Source: Bacteroidota bacterium
GTDB taxonomy: Bacteria; Bacteroidota; Bacteroidia; Chitinophagales; Chitinophagaceae
NCBI GenBank assembly: GCA_023429365.1
Contig: JAEYVW010000290.1
Coordinates: 1-14,124, forward strand
Reading direction: 5' to 3'
Length of the DNA stretch: 14,124 nt
Shown here: piece by piece, positions 1 to 9,049 of the stretch
Layout of the letters: every line of letters starts with the position of its first letter
How positions within the stretch are numbered: the first letter of the stretch is position 1
Position numbers and translations under genes: made by a program
Notes under the pieces: model-generated
The model's input: only the letters and a program-made list of their open reading frames with translations
Told to the model about the DNA's origin: nothing
The model's database searches: none

Positions 1-46
1 AATATCGACTCAATACTCATGCGCGTTATTTATAAAACTACAACTA

Positions 47-409
47 ATGCTAAAGTTAAAAGTTTTAATGATTGATGATGAGATCGACTACTGTAAAATA
101 ATGGAGAGTTATTTTAAGCGGAAGAATTATGAGGTCGATCTTGCTTTCAATCTAACCGAAGGATTACAGCGTATCGACGATATTAAACCAGACATTTTAT
201 TTCTGGACAATAATTTGCCCGACGGGAAAGGATGGTCACATGTGGAATCCATAGTGGAAAAAAATCCACACCTTAAAATATACCTGGTAAGCGCCTATCA
301 TCAAAAAGGTGATTTTTTCTATGAGTCATCCAATGTTACGATCTGGGAAAAGCCCCTGACGATGAATCTGCTCAATGAACATTTTCAGACCCTTCAGGTC
401 GAGCAATAA
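47..409 (+). CDS. Stand-alone receiver (CheY-like response regulator)
   Basis: A 120-residue protein that is one receiver domain with no output domain. All landmark residues are visible: acidic pair D10/D11 after the first hydrophobic strand, phospho-acceptor D54 (motif LFLDNNLPDG), S82 at the Thr/Ser switch position and K102 followed by P103. It should accept phosphate from a histidine kinase and act by protein contact or as a relay carrier. The ATG at 47 is preferred because the next in-frame ATG (residue 8) would remove the first beta strand. No Shine-Dalgarno sequence precedes it. Its 3' end overlaps by 16 bp the 3' end of the convergent receiver gene, so there is no room for a terminator. 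The neighbouring hybrid kinase and receiver-kinase are the obvious partner candidates, by inference from context only. Confidence 0.9.
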   Translation: MLKLKVLMIDDEIDYCKIMESYFKRKNYEVDLAFNLTEGLQRIDDIKPDILFLDNNLPDGKGWSHVESIVEKNPHLKIYLVSAYHQKGDFFYESSNVTIWEKPLTMNLLNEHFQTLQVEQ

Positions 410-945
410 CTGAGAAGGTGCCTGGCGACAATTTCCAGTTCACCCATGCTGGATGGCTTGATCACATACTCCTGTGCACCTGAGTCAAGGCAAAGATTTT
501 TGTAATGCTCTGAGCCCGATGTGCTCCAGATGATCTTCGGTATAGATTCATACCGTTGGTTGCGTTTCAGTTCCTTCAATATTTCAGCACCGTTTAGTTC
601 GGGCATATTGTAGTCCAGCACGATCAGCTCCGGTAAATCTTCATCGGGTATCTTTTCTATGGAAGCCAGTAGCTTTTTACCGCTATTATAGAACAAAAGC
701 GAAAGATTGGGATCAAGGGCGGAAAAGATCTCTTTCAGAAATTCCTCCTCGTCCGGATCGTCTTCTCCAAAGAGAATTTGCCTGGTCGGAGAGATATCGC
801 GATAGGATTGGGTTGCAGGGGTTAGTGGCACAGTTTTGTGTGTAGTGTTTGGTTTATTGAAGTTAAGGAAATATTCATCTTGCCGTTTTTTCCTGCAATT
901 TTTTTTGAATAGAAATTTTAAATTTAAACAGCCATCTTCAACCAT
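394..945 (-). CDS. Stand-alone receiver, Rcp-like; N-terminal start uncertain
   Basis: Response regulator of up to 183 residues with a single receiver domain starting near residue 56. Visible landmarks are E61/D62/D63 (GEDDPDEE), phospho-acceptor D111 (LIVLDYNMPELNG), S141/T142 in the WSTSG stretch and K163-P164. The EDDPDE plus WSTSG pattern resembles the Rcp family that partners phytochrome-type kinases. The downstream receiver-kinase has the matching SHDLQEPLRK H-box style. The first ~38 residues are a basic tail with no recognisable domain. The ATG at 945 lies only 26 bp from the start of the divergent hybrid kinase. A GTG at 829-831 (residue 39) would give a 145-residue protein, closer to a bare receiver, and leave 140 bp for two divergent promoters. 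I keep the long form because it is the only ATG start ahead of the domain, but the GTG is at least as plausible. Confidence 0.88.
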   Translation of the reverse strand: MVEDGCLNLKFLFKKNCRKKRQDEYFLNFNKPNTTHKTVPLTPATQSYRDISPTRQILFGEDDPDEEEFLKEIFSALDPNLSLLFYNSGKKLLASIEKIPDEDLPELIVLDYNMPELNGAEILKELKRNQRYESIPKIIWSTSGSEHYKNLCLDSGAQEYVIKPSSMGELEIVARHLLSYCST

Positions 946-971
946 TCATTCCTCTATTCTTAATAAGTCTA

Positions 972-3900
972 ATGAAAAAAAAATCTAATTCCACTACCCG
1001 TGCCACCGGTACAGCCGAAATGCCCGCTCCAAAGAAGTCCCCACCAAAAAAAAATGGTAAGACAAATGGGAAACCCCACACAGGGGAAAATATTAGTCTT
1101 GTAAATTCATCAACGGATTTTACGGATCACCTGGATAGCCGCGAATTATTAAAAATCCTCACTGAAGTGAGAAGCGGTAATTTTTCGGTGCGAATGCCGA
1201 TCGACAAAATCGGCGTCAGCGGTAAGATCTGCGATGTATTAAATGAGATTATCTCACTTAATGAAAACCTGGTGGAAGAACTCAACCAGGCACGTAATAC
1301 GATCGGCAGAAAAGGACACCTGAACCACAGGGTAAGCCTGCCCCGGCACGCAAAAGGTTCGTGGTCGTCAAGCGTGGAAGCGATCAACAGCCTGATATCA
1401 GACCTCGTCCACCCCACCATCGAGATCGCTCATGTGATTAGTTCTGTGGCAAAGGGAAACCTGTCGCAGGAAATGCCACTTCGTATCGGTGATCACGTAC
1501 TTCAGGGTGAGTTTGCCAAAATCGCGGCGGAAGTAAATGACATGGTAAAACAGCTTAACCTGTTTTCGATGGAAGTAACGCGTGTGGCAAGGGAAGTGGG
1601 CAGCGAAGGTAAGCTGGGTGGCCAGGCGAAAGTGAAAGGAGTAGCAGGTGTATGGAAAGATCTTACCGATTCGGTAAACCAGATGGCAGGTAACCTGACC
1701 GCACAGGTAAGAAATATCGCCGAAGTGACGACAGCGGTGGCAAAAGGTGACCTGCGTAAAAAGATCACAGTGGATGTGCAGGGTGAGATCCTTGAACTGA
1801 AGGATACGATCAATACGATGGTGGATCAGCTCAACTCCTTCTCATCGGAAGTGACGCGTGTGGCGCGTGAAGTGGGTACTGATGGTAAACTGGGTGGCCA
1901 GGCCGAAGTACAGGGTGTCGCAGGAACCTGGAAGGATCTAACCGACTCGGTTAACCAGATGGCCTCCAACCTGACGGGACAGGTGAGAAATATCGCTGAG
2001 GTGACCACCGCGGTGGCGCGGGGTGACCTGTCAAGAAAGATTACCGTGGATGTAAAAGGGGAGATCCTGGAGTTGAAGAATACGATCAATACCATGGTGG
2101 ACCAGTTGAATTCATTCTCTGTAGAGGTAACCCGTGTGGCACGTGAAGTAGGTAGTGAGGGTAAACTCGGTGGTCAGGCAACGGTAAAAGGAATAGGTGG
2201 GGTATGGAAAGACCTGACCGATTCGGTGAACCAAATGGCGGGTAACCTGACTGCACAGGTAAGAAATATTGCTGAAGTGACCACAGCGGTTGCGAAAGGT
2301 GACCTGTCAAGAAAAATTACAGTGGATGTAAAAGGTGAGATCCTCGAATTGAAAGATACGATCAACACGATGGTGGATCAGCTCAACTCCTTTGCATCGG
2401 AAGTAACCCGCGTGGCGCTTGAAGTAGGTACCGAAGGTAAACTAGGTGGACAGGCCAAAGTACAGGACGTTGGCGGTACCTGGAAAGACTTAACGGAATC
2501 GGTGAACCAGATGGCCTCCAACCTCACAGCCCAGGTAAGAAATATTGCGGATGTAACTACCGCGGTAGCCACGGGTGACCTTTCAAAGAAGATCACGGTA
2601 AATGTAGCGGGTGAGATCCTCGAATTGAAGAATACCATCAATACGATGGTGGATCAGCTCAACTCATTTGCATCGGAAGTAACGCGTGTGGCGCTTGAAG
2701 TGGGTACTGAAGGTAAACTCGGCGGCCAGGCCAAGGTGCAGGGTGTGGGGGGGACATGGAAAGATTTGACGGACTCAGTAAACCAGATGGGTTCCAACCT
2801 GACTGCGCAGGTGAGAAATATCGCTGAAGTGACGACAGCGGTTGCGAAAGGAGACCTGTCGAGAAAAATTACCGTGGATGTAAAAGGCGAGATACTTGAA
2901 TTGAAAAATACCATCAACACGATGGTGGATCAGCTTAACTCCTTCGGTTCTGAGGTATTTCGTGTGGCCCGCGAGGTAGGTAGTGAAGGTAAACTGGGAG
3001 GCCAGGCTGATGTACCCGGCGTGGAAGGTCTTTGGAAGGATCTCACTGACTCGGTAAATAAAATGGCATCCAACCTTACTTCCCAGGTAAGAAATATCGC
3101 GGAAGTTACAACTGCGGTGGCGAACGGTGACCTGTCACGAAAGATTGAAGTGGACGTGAAAGGCGAGATCCTCGAACTGAAGAATACGATCAACACGATG
3201 GTGGAACAGCTCAGGGGCTTTGCCTCGGAAGTAACGCGTGTAGCACGTGAAGTAGGTACGGAAGGTAAGCTCGGCGGTCAGGCCAATGTGCCCGGTGTGG
3301 CCGGTACCTGGAAAGATTTGACCGACTCAGTAAACCAAATGGCCGGTAACCTTACCGCACAGGTAAGAAATATTGCCGATGTGGCGATCGCGGTGGCCAA
3401 TGGAGATATGTCGAGAAAAATTACGGTGGATGTACGCGGCGAGATCCTGCAGTTGAAAGAAACACTGAATACGATGGTGGACCAGTTGCGTGCCTTCGCA
3501 TCTGAGGTAACACGTGTGGCCCGTGAAGTGGGTACAGATGGCAAACTCGGTGGTCAGGCATTCGTACCCGGTGTTGCGGGCACCTGGAAAGACCTTACCG
3601 ACTCGGTGAACCAGATGACCGGTAACCTGACCGGCCAGGTGCGTAATATCGCGGAAGTAACAAAGGCTGTGGCATCGGGTGACCTTACCAAAAAAGTAAC
3701 AATCGATGTACAGGGTGAAATATTTGAATTGAAAAATACCATCAATACGATGGTGGACCAGCTTAACTCCTTTGCCTACGAGGTAACCCGTGTGGCACGT
3801 GAGGTGGGTACCGACGGTAAGCTGGGTGGACAGGCCGAAGTGCAGGGTGTGGGGGGTACCTGGAAGGATCTTACCGATTCAGTAAACATGATGGCGTCCA

Positions 3901-6900
3901 ACCTTACCAACCAGGTAAGGGGTATTGCTAAAGTGGTGACGGCGGTGGCAACAGGTAATCTGAAACAAAAACTTTCCATCGTTTCCCGAGGAGAGGTAGC
4001 CCAACTTATCGACACGATCAATGAAATGATCGATACCCTCGCGCTATTTGCCGACCAGGTGACCAATGTGGCCCGTGAAGTGGGTGTGGAAGGACGACTT
4101 GGTGGACAGGCTTCTGTTCCTGGTGCATCAGGTATCTGGAAAAACCTGACGGAGAACGTAAACCAGCTGGCAGAAAACCTTACTACGCAGGTGCGTGCGA
4201 TCTCAGAAGTGGCCAGCGCGGTAACGAAAGGTGACCTTACCCAGCGTATCCGCGTCGAGGCACAGGGTGAGGTGGAAGCGCTGAAAGATACCATCAACCA
4301 GATGATCGCCAACCTGAAACAAACTACGCAGAAAAATCAGGAGCAGGACTGGCTCAAATCCAACCTTGCCAAGTTTACCCAGATGCTGCAGGGACAAAAA
4401 GATCTTAACACTGTTACACGTCGTATCCTTTCAGAACTGGCACAGGTGGTCAATGCGCAAAAAGGGATGTTCTATATTTTGGAACAGGATGATGTTTCAA
4501 AAGAACCAAAACTCAAATTGTTTGCAGCCTATGCTTATGGCGATGAAGTAAAAGCCTCAAAGGAATTTTCACTCGGTGAGGGACTGGTGGGTCAGTGTGC
4601 TTTGGAAAAACAACGGATACTTTTGACAAATGTTCCAAAAAATTATCTCAAGATCGGTTCAGGACTTGGTAAATCTTCCCCGGTTAATCTGGTCGTATTG
4701 CCGGTATTGTTTGAGAAAGAAATTAAAGCGGTCATTGAACTGGCTTCCTTTGAGACATTTACCGATATACACCTCGATGTACTCAGCCAGCTTACCGAAA
4801 GTATCGGTATCGTGTTGAATACGATTGAAGCTAATACCAGGACGGAAAGCCTGCTGGTGCAATCACAGTCGCTGGCGGATGAGTTGAGACGCACCAACGA
4901 GGAATTGCAGGATAAAGCACACCTGCTGGTAAAACAAAAAGAAGAAGTGGAAGCCAAGAACAAGGAAGTGGAAGAGGCGCGGTTGTCGCTGGAAGAAAAA
5001 GCCGAACAACTTCAACTTACTTCAAAGTACAAATCCGAGTTCCTTGCAAACATGTCGCATGAATTGCGCACGCCTTTGAACTCCCTGCTTATCCTGGCTC
5101 AGCAACTATATGAAAACCATGATGGCAATCTGAACGACAAGCAGGTGAGCTATGCCAAAACGATCCATAGTTGCGGCGATGACCTTATCCAGCTAATTAA
5201 TGACATCCTCGATCTTTCCAAGATCGAATCAGGTTATATATCCACTGATTTTATCAACCTGCCATTTACCGAGATCACCACATTTGTGGAGACAACTTTC
5301 AAACATATTTCGGAAAACCGGAACCTCCGCTTTAAGATCGAGCTCGATGATCAACTGCCTGCCAGCCTGGAAACAGATGCACAGCGACTCAACCAGATCC
5401 TCAAGAATCTCCTGTCAAACGCGTTTAAGTTTACGGAGAAAGGCGAAGTGGTGTTCCGCATCTATGAGGCTGAAGATGGATGGCGACAGACTTCAAGTCT
5501 CGACAATGCCAAAAAAGTGGTGGCATTTGAGATCAGGGATACTGGTATTGGTATTTCAAAAGAAAAACAGAATATCGTATTCGAAGCATTTCAACAGGCC
5601 GAAGGATCTACCAGCCGTAAGTATGGCGGTACCGGTCTGGGTCTGTCTATCAGCCGCGGTCTTGCCGATTTGTTGGGCGGAACCATCGAGCTCCAGAGTG
5701 AAGTAGGGCAGGGAAGTGTGTTTACTTTATATCTGCCGATAGATTATAACCCGGTACTGGTGAAAAAGGAAAAACAAAGCTCATTGAAAATAAGTGAATA
5801 TAAACTGGGTGAGGGTGTAGAAGAGGCTGAGATCATTCAGTCTGTTCCGACGATCAAAAAAAGTGAGACCAAAGACCTTGACGCGCTTAACGAGATCATC
5901 AATGAAATGGGCGATGACCGGAACAATATTGTTACGGGTGACAAAGTGGTGCTGGTGATCGAGGATGATCCCCGTTTTGGAAAGATCATGATTGAAAAGG
6001 CGCATGAGCTTGACCTAAGGGTGGTAGTGGCTACCAACTTTGGGTCGGTGTTTGACCTGGTCAATAAATTCTGTCCCATCGCGATTACGCTGGATGTAAA
6101 ACTTCCGGATGCCAGTGGCTGGCGTATCCTCGACCTGTTTAAGAACGATATCAACTTCAGGCATATTCCGGTCCACCTCATTTCAGGTGAAGAGAATCGA
6201 TTGCTGGCCATGCATCGCGGGGCCCGAAGTTTTAATTTGAAACCGCTTAGTACCGATGCGCTGGATGTCTTGTTCAATGATATTGTCAGCTTCAACGAGA
6301 TTAAGCAAAAACAATTGCTGATCATCGAGGACAACGAGTTTGATTCTTCACATGTGAGGCGTATCCTCGAGAATGGCGACCTGATCGGTATTGACGTAGC
6401 CAATACCGGCCATGGTGCTTTGCAGATGATCAGTGAAAAAAAGTATGATTGTGTGATTGTGGACTATATGCTGCCTGATATCGGCGGACTGGAACTCGTG
6501 TCACAGATCAGTACAAACAGCAAAAAGCAAATGATTCCTATATTGGTCTATTCTGCACGCGATTTTTCACCCAAGGAACGAACACAGCTGAAACAGTTTG
6601 CCAACAGGATCTTACTCAAAGATGTTAGTTCACTCGACCTTTTACTTGAAGAAACCGTTATGATGCTTCATATCGATCACAAAGACCTGTTACCTGAAAA
6701 GAGACGTTTGATTGAGAACCTCCGGTCGAAGAACGATGTGCTCACCAATAAGAAAGTGTTGGTAGTTGATGACGATGTTCGTAATTTGTTTGCATTGACA
6801 ACGGCATTTGAGCGTTATAAGATTCAGACGGTTACTGCCGAAAGCGGTCACGAGGCGATGAGCATACTGGAGGAAAGCGATGATATCGACATCGTGCTTA

Positions 6901-7115
6901 TGGATATCATGATGCCGGAAATGGACGGGTACGAAACAACGCAGAAGATCCGCCGTGAACATAAGAACACATCGCTCCCTATCATTGCTGTAACTGCCAA
7001 AGCAATGAAGGGTGACCGGGAGAAATGCATTGAAGCAGGCGCCTCTGATTATATAACCAAACCTGTAAAAGTTGACCAGTTGCTATCGCTTATGAGAGTG
7101 TGGTTATATAAATAG
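972..7115 (+). CDS. Giant soluble poly-HAMP hybrid histidine kinase with GAF and three receivers
   Basis: A 2047-residue cytoplasmic sensor kinase with no signal peptide or membrane segment. Order by residue: low-complexity K/N/P/T-rich tail (1-45); half HAMP-like unit (about 58-102); degenerate unit (about 103-200); ten units in exact 92-residue register (201-1120); GAF domain (about 1140-1287); coiled coil (1288-1355); HisKA with phospho-acceptor H1363 ([10 protein letters not shown]); HATPase with N-box N1479/N1483, DTGIGI at 1523-1528 and GGTGLGL at 1552-1558; receivers 1658-1772 (D1708, S1738, K1757), 1780-1897 (D1831, S1861, K1883) and 1927-2045 (D1978, T2008, K2030). The kinase core and all three receivers look catalytically complete. 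The second receiver has Asp instead of the usual Pro after its Lys. The poly-HAMP, membrane-free layout is that of group III (Nik1-type) kinases, in which the HAMP chain handles osmotic and antifungal responses in fungi; the signal here is unknown. No Hpt domain is present. The ATG has no Shine-Dalgarno sequence, and I found no convincing promoter in the short upstream gap. Next gene is 6 bp away. Confidence 0.96.
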   Translation: MKKKSNSTTRATGTAEMPAPKKSPPKKNGKTNGKPHTGENISLVNSSTDFTDHLDSRELLKILTEVRSGNFSVRMPIDKIGVSGKICDVLNEIISLNENLVEELNQARNTIGRKGHLNHRVSLPRHAKGSWSSSVEAINSLISDLVHPTIEIAHVISSVAKGNLSQEMPLRIGDHVLQGEFAKIAAEVNDMVKQLNLFSMEVTRVAREVGSEGKLGGQAKVKGVAGVWKDLTDSVNQMAGNLTAQVRNIAEVTTAVAKGDLRKKITVDVQGEILELKDTINTMVDQLNSFSSEVTRVAREVGTDGKLGGQAEVQGVAGTWKDLTDSVNQMASNLTGQVRNIAEVTTAVARGDLSRKITVDVKGEILELKNTINTMVDQLNSFSVEVTRVAREVGSEGKLGGQATVKGIGGVWKDLTDSVNQMAGNLTAQVRNIAEVTTAVAKGDLSRKITVDVKGEILELKDTINTMVDQLNSFASEVTRVALEVGTEGKLGGQAKVQDVGGTWKDLTESVNQMASNLTAQVRNIADVTTAVATGDLSKKITVNVAGEILELKNTINTMVDQLNSFASEVTRVALEVGTEGKLGGQAKVQGVGGTWKDLTDSVNQMGSNLTAQVRNIAEVTTAVAKGDLSRKITVDVKGEILELKNTINTMVDQLNSFGSEVFRVAREVGSEGKLGGQADVPGVEGLWKDLTDSVNKMASNLTSQVRNIAEVTTAVANGDLSRKIEVDVKGEILELKNTINTMVEQLRGFASEVTRVAREVGTEGKLGGQANVPGVAGTWKDLTDSVNQMAGNLTAQVRNIADVAIAVANGDMSRKITVDVRGEILQLKETLNTMVDQLRAFASEVTRVAREVGTDGKLGGQAFVPGVAGTWKDLTDSVNQMTGNLTGQVRNIAEVTKAVASGDLTKKVTIDVQGEIFELKNTINTMVDQLNSFAYEVTRVAREVGTDGKLGGQAEVQGVGGTWKDLTDSVNMMASNLTNQVRGIAKVVTAVATGNLKQKLSIVSRGEVAQLIDTINEMIDTLALFADQVTNVAREVGVEGRLGGQASVPGASGIWKNLTENVNQLAENLTTQVRAISEVASAVTKGDLTQRIRVEAQGEVEALKDTINQMIANLKQTTQKNQEQDWLKSNLAKFTQMLQGQKDLNTVTRRILSELAQVVNAQKGMFYILEQDDVSKEPKLKLFAAYAYGDEVKASKEFSLGEGLVGQCALEKQRILLTNVPKNYLKIGSGLGKSSPVNLVVLPVLFEKEIKAVIELASFETFTDIHLDVLSQLTESIGIVLNTIEANTRTESLLVQSQSLADELRRTNEELQDKAHLLVKQKEEVEAKNKEVEEARLSLEEKAEQLQLTSKYKSEFLANMSHELRTPLNSLLILAQQLYENHDGNLNDKQVSYAKTIHSCGDDLIQLINDILDLSKIESGYISTDFINLPFTEITTFVETTFKHISENRNLRFKIELDDQLPASLETDAQRLNQILKNLLSNAFKFTEKGEVVFRIYEAEDGWRQTSSLDNAKKVVAFEIRDTGIGISKEKQNIVFEAFQQAEGSTSRKYGGTGLGLSISRGLADLLGGTIELQSEVGQGSVFTLYLPIDYNPVLVKKEKQSSLKISEYKLGEGVEEAEIIQSVPTIKKSETKDLDALNEIINEMGDDRNNIVTGDKVVLVIEDDPRFGKIMIEKAHELDLRVVVATNFGSVFDLVNKFCPIAITLDVKLPDASGWRILDLFKNDINFRHIPVHLISGEENRLLAMHRGARSFNLKPLSTDALDVLFNDIVSFNEIKQKQLLIIEDNEFDSSHVRRILENGDLIGIDVANTGHGALQMISEKKYDCVIVDYMLPDIGGLELVSQISTNSKKQMIPILVYSARDFSPKERTQLKQFANRILLKDVSSLDLLLEETVMMLHIDHKDLLPEKRRLIENLRSKNDVLTNKKVLVVDDDVRNLFALTTAFERYKIQTVTAESGHEAMSILEESDDIDIVLMDIMMPEMDGYETTQKIRREHKNTSLPIIAVTAKAMKGDREKCIEAGASDYITKPVKVDQLLSLMRVWLYK
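1572..4331 (+). repeat. In-gene tandem array: ten 276-bp (92-residue) HAMP units
   Basis: Ten consecutive units start at residues 201, 293, 385, 477, 569, 661, 753, 845, 937 and 1029 of the hybrid kinase, with no insertion or deletion between any two. Each unit starts with a divergent half ([17 protein letters not shown], then [11 protein letters not shown]) and ends with a canonical HAMP half ([20 protein letters not shown], then GEILELK and [12 protein letters not shown]). This is the alternation of HAMP and HAMP-like linker described for Nik1-type kinases. Units 9 and 10 are the most diverged at their C-terminal halves. A degenerate copy with a 5-6 residue insertion precedes the array (residues about 103-200). 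The unit length is a multiple of three, so recombination between units would change unit number without breaking the frame. Confidence 0.95.
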
Positions 7116-7121
7116 GTACTG

Positions 7122-8414
7122 ATGGATACAGCTTCTATACATCGTTCACTAGCAAAAACGGATATCAAAATATTGGTAATCGATGACCGGGAAGATAACC
7201 TGTTTTCGATCGAAGCCGTTCTGGAGAAAGATAATTACACTATCGTAAAAGCTAATTCCGGCAGGGCGGCGTTAAAAATTCTGTTACAGCAGCACGATTT
7301 TTCCCTGATCCTGATGGATGTGCAAATGCCCGACCTTAACGGTTTTGAAACCGCGGCGATCATCTATGAACGGGAAAAGCTGAAGAGTATCCCCATCATC
7401 TTTATTACAGCGCATAATTACGACGAGGACATCATTTTCAAGGGTTACCGTACCGGTGGTGTGGATTATATTTATAAGCCCATCAATCCTGATTTGCTAA
7501 GGGTAAAAGTAGGGGTGTTTGTAGAGTTGTATCGAAAAAACCAACAGTTGATGCAACACGAAAAGAAACTGCTGGCCGCCAATCGTTCCCTTCAAAAAGA
7601 GATCGAAGAAAGAAAAGCCTCGGAAGAAAAGATAAAGCTGCTCAATGCGCAGCTGGTAGAGTATAATGCACACCTGAAATCAATTAATGAGGAACTTGAC
7701 CAGTTTGCCTATGTAGCCTCGCATGACCTGCAGGAGCCACTACGAAAGATCCAGGTATTCAGCGATAAGATATTGCTGAGGAATAATCACGATGAAGAGA
7801 CTGCGAAGTATTTCCAGAAGATCATCGGGTCATCAAAGCGAATGCAATCCCTGATCAACGACCTGCTGAGTTTTTCGAGGCATTCGATGGGCTCCTCTGA
7901 TTTCAAGAAAACTGACCTCACCCGCTTGTTGATAGAGGTTAAAGGGGAGATGGAAATTGAGATCGAAAAAACAAAAGCGGTTATTCATATTTCTACACTC
8001 CCGGTTATCTGGGCGATCCCCGGACTGGTGCAACAACTGTTCTATAACCTGTTGGCCAATGCTATTAAATTCCGGAAAAAGGATACGCCTCCTGAGATCC
8101 GGATTTCCGCGTTAAAAATGAAGGCTGAAGAATTAAAGCAACACGTGGAAAATCCCGTGGCTTCGTTTTATTGGGTGGTTTCAGTAGAAGACAATGGTAT
8201 TGGCTTCGATGAAAACTACGCCAGGGAAATATTTGTAGTTTTTAAACGCCTGCACAGTTATCATGAATTTGAAGGCTCGGGAGTTGGACTGTCTATTTGT
8301 AAAAAGATCGCCGAAAAGCATAATGGTTTTATCACCGCTACGAGTGAACCGGGAAAAGGTTCCGTGTTTATGGTAGGTTTCCCCGACAAGGAATTAAACA
8401 ATAAACCCGCTTAA
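7122..8414 (+). CDS. Receiver-histidine kinase (REC-coiled coil-HisKA-HATPase)
   Basis: A 430-residue soluble kinase with an N-terminal receiver. Receiver residues about 15-133: D21/D22, phospho-acceptor D66 (LILMDVQMPD), T96 and K119-P120. A coiled coil (about 135-195) leads to HisKA with H201 in SHDLQEPLRK. The HATPase has N-box N309/N313, DNGIGF from 357 and GSGVGL at 385-390. The SHDLQEPLRK H-box is typical of phytochrome-like and related Bacteroidota kinases, but no phytochrome or PAS sensor is attached, so the input is probably phosphorylation of its own receiver. It starts 6 bp after the hybrid kinase stop and is almost certainly co-transcribed. The arrangement suggests that it receives phosphate, directly or indirectly, from the upstream kinase and passes it to a stand-alone receiver; this is inference. 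It ends 8 bp before the convergent cupin gene. Confidence 0.94.
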   Translation: MDTASIHRSLAKTDIKILVIDDREDNLFSIEAVLEKDNYTIVKANSGRAALKILLQQHDFSLILMDVQMPDLNGFETAAIIYEREKLKSIPIIFITAHNYDEDIIFKGYRTGGVDYIYKPINPDLLRVKVGVFVELYRKNQQLMQHEKKLLAANRSLQKEIEERKASEEKIKLLNAQLVEYNAHLKSINEELDQFAYVASHDLQEPLRKIQVFSDKILLRNNHDEETAKYFQKIIGSSKRMQSLINDLLSFSRHSMGSSDFKKTDLTRLLIEVKGEMEIEIEKTKAVIHISTLPVIWAIPGLVQQLFYNLLANAIKFRKKDTPPEIRISALKMKAEELKQHVENPVASFYWVVSVEDNGIGFDENYAREIFVVFKRLHSYHEFEGSGVGLSICKKIAEKHNGFITATSEPGKGSVFMVGFPDKELNNKPA

Positions 8415-8422
8415 TGTGGTGA

Positions 8423-8827
8423 TCATTTCTTTTCATCCATGGTGTAGTTACTCAGCAAAAACACGGCATCAGAGATCGCCGTGACCGAATGTGGCACACC
8501 AGGGTGAAAGCTTATCAACTGGCCGGCCTGCATATTGATATCGCCACCCGGTGTTTTAATCCTCGCATCACCTTTCATCAATTGTACCGTCAGCAGTCCA
8601 TCAACTGTGTTTTCGGAAATTTCCGCCCCTGCCTGTAGTGCTGTGACCACGATCGTCAGCTGATCTGATTTGAAAACGGTGATCCCGTTGCGATCGTTTT
8701 TCTCCCAGGCTTTTTCCTGTTTTACCTGTTCGATAAAAGAAGGGGTATCGATAAACAGGTATGGCGCATTGAGTACGCGATCCCCTTCAGGTCGGTTGAG
8801 TGTCGCTTCGTTTCTTCTTATTTCCAT
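8423..8827 (-). CDS. Small single-domain cupin protein with degenerate metal site
   Basis: A 134-residue protein with a cupin beta-barrel pattern at about residues 55-128. The second cupin motif is clear: GQLISFHPGVPHSVTAISDA, with H108 and H113. The first motif, which normally supplies an HxH pair and a Glu for metal binding, is degraded: the segment from residue 64 (ALQAGAEISENTVDG) has no histidine. A classical metal-dependent enzyme is therefore unlikely, and a ligand-binding or structural role fits better. Substrate unknown. No signal peptide. The first ~45 residues are a variable N-terminal extension (FIDTPSFIEQVKQEKAWEKN). The gene converges on the receiver-kinase with an 8-bp gap, and no intrinsic terminator is visible between them. 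I see no reason to link it functionally to the kinases. Confidence 0.85.
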   Translation of the reverse strand: MEIRRNEATLNRPEGDRVLNAPYLFIDTPSFIEQVKQEKAWEKNDRNGITVFKSDQLTIVVTALQAGAEISENTVDGLLTVQLMKGDARIKTPGGDINMQAGQLISFHPGVPHSVTAISDAVFLLSNYTMDEKK

Positions 8828-8944
8828 ATCTGGCGTTTTTAAATGCTTGCGGCATCAGTTGTTGGCTAGTATGAGCCGGCTAATCGCTTTAAGACAAACA
8901 ACATGCCCATAGCCACCGGATGGAAAAACCCTTAGATAAATGGT

Positions 8945-8999
8945 CTATTCATCATTGTTGCGCATTTTACTGATTATATGTATGCTGACCGATGAATAG
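8945..8999. repeat. Perfect 9-bp inverted repeat with 37-nt spacer
   Basis: CTATTCATC at 8945-8953 is the exact reverse complement of GATGAATAG at 8991-8999. Within the spacer GCAT and ATGC can pair. The right arm also takes part in an alternative hairpin: AATAGT at 8995-9000 with ACTATT at 9008-9013, loop ATTCCCC. It could be an RNA stem upstream of the candidate RNA or a protein-binding site. A 9-bp match in AT-rich DNA can also occur by chance. Confidence 0.5.
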
Positions 9000-9016
9000 T
9001 ATTCCCCACTATTACA

Positions 9017-9044
9017 TTGTGTTTATGTTAAGTGTGTAAAATTA
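9017..9044 (+). promoter_or_regulatory. Possible promoter for the candidate RNA
   Basis: A TTG at 9017-9019 is followed after 17 nt by TAAAATTA at 9037-9044. The Bacteroidota -33/-7 pattern is TTG then TAnnTTTG. The -7 match is partial: TA and two of the T positions agree. If used, transcription would begin near 9050, about 120 nt before the terminator. This is a weak call that rests on position as much as sequence. Confidence 0.25.
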
Positions 9045-9049
9045 TACTC

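Noticed and set aside
1502..4312. A ladder of similar minus-strand reading frames of about 88 codons opposite the HAMP array
   Set aside because: They repeat with the 276-bp period because the sense strand repeats. Their products are low-complexity S/T/R/P-rich mirrors of the sense codons with no domain pattern.
4366..5706. Plus-strand alternative-frame reading frames at 4366, 4630 and 5200
   Set aside because: All lie inside the hybrid kinase, whose GAF, H-box and HATPase motifs are intact in the main frame.
8670..8912. 80-codon plus-strand reading frame opposite the cupin gene
   Set aside because: It overlaps the cupin antisense and has no recognisable motif; the cupin strand carries the family signature.
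8920..8973. 17-codon plus-strand reading frame in the long gap
   Set aside because: It is too short, has no ribosome-binding site, and chance frames of this length are common.
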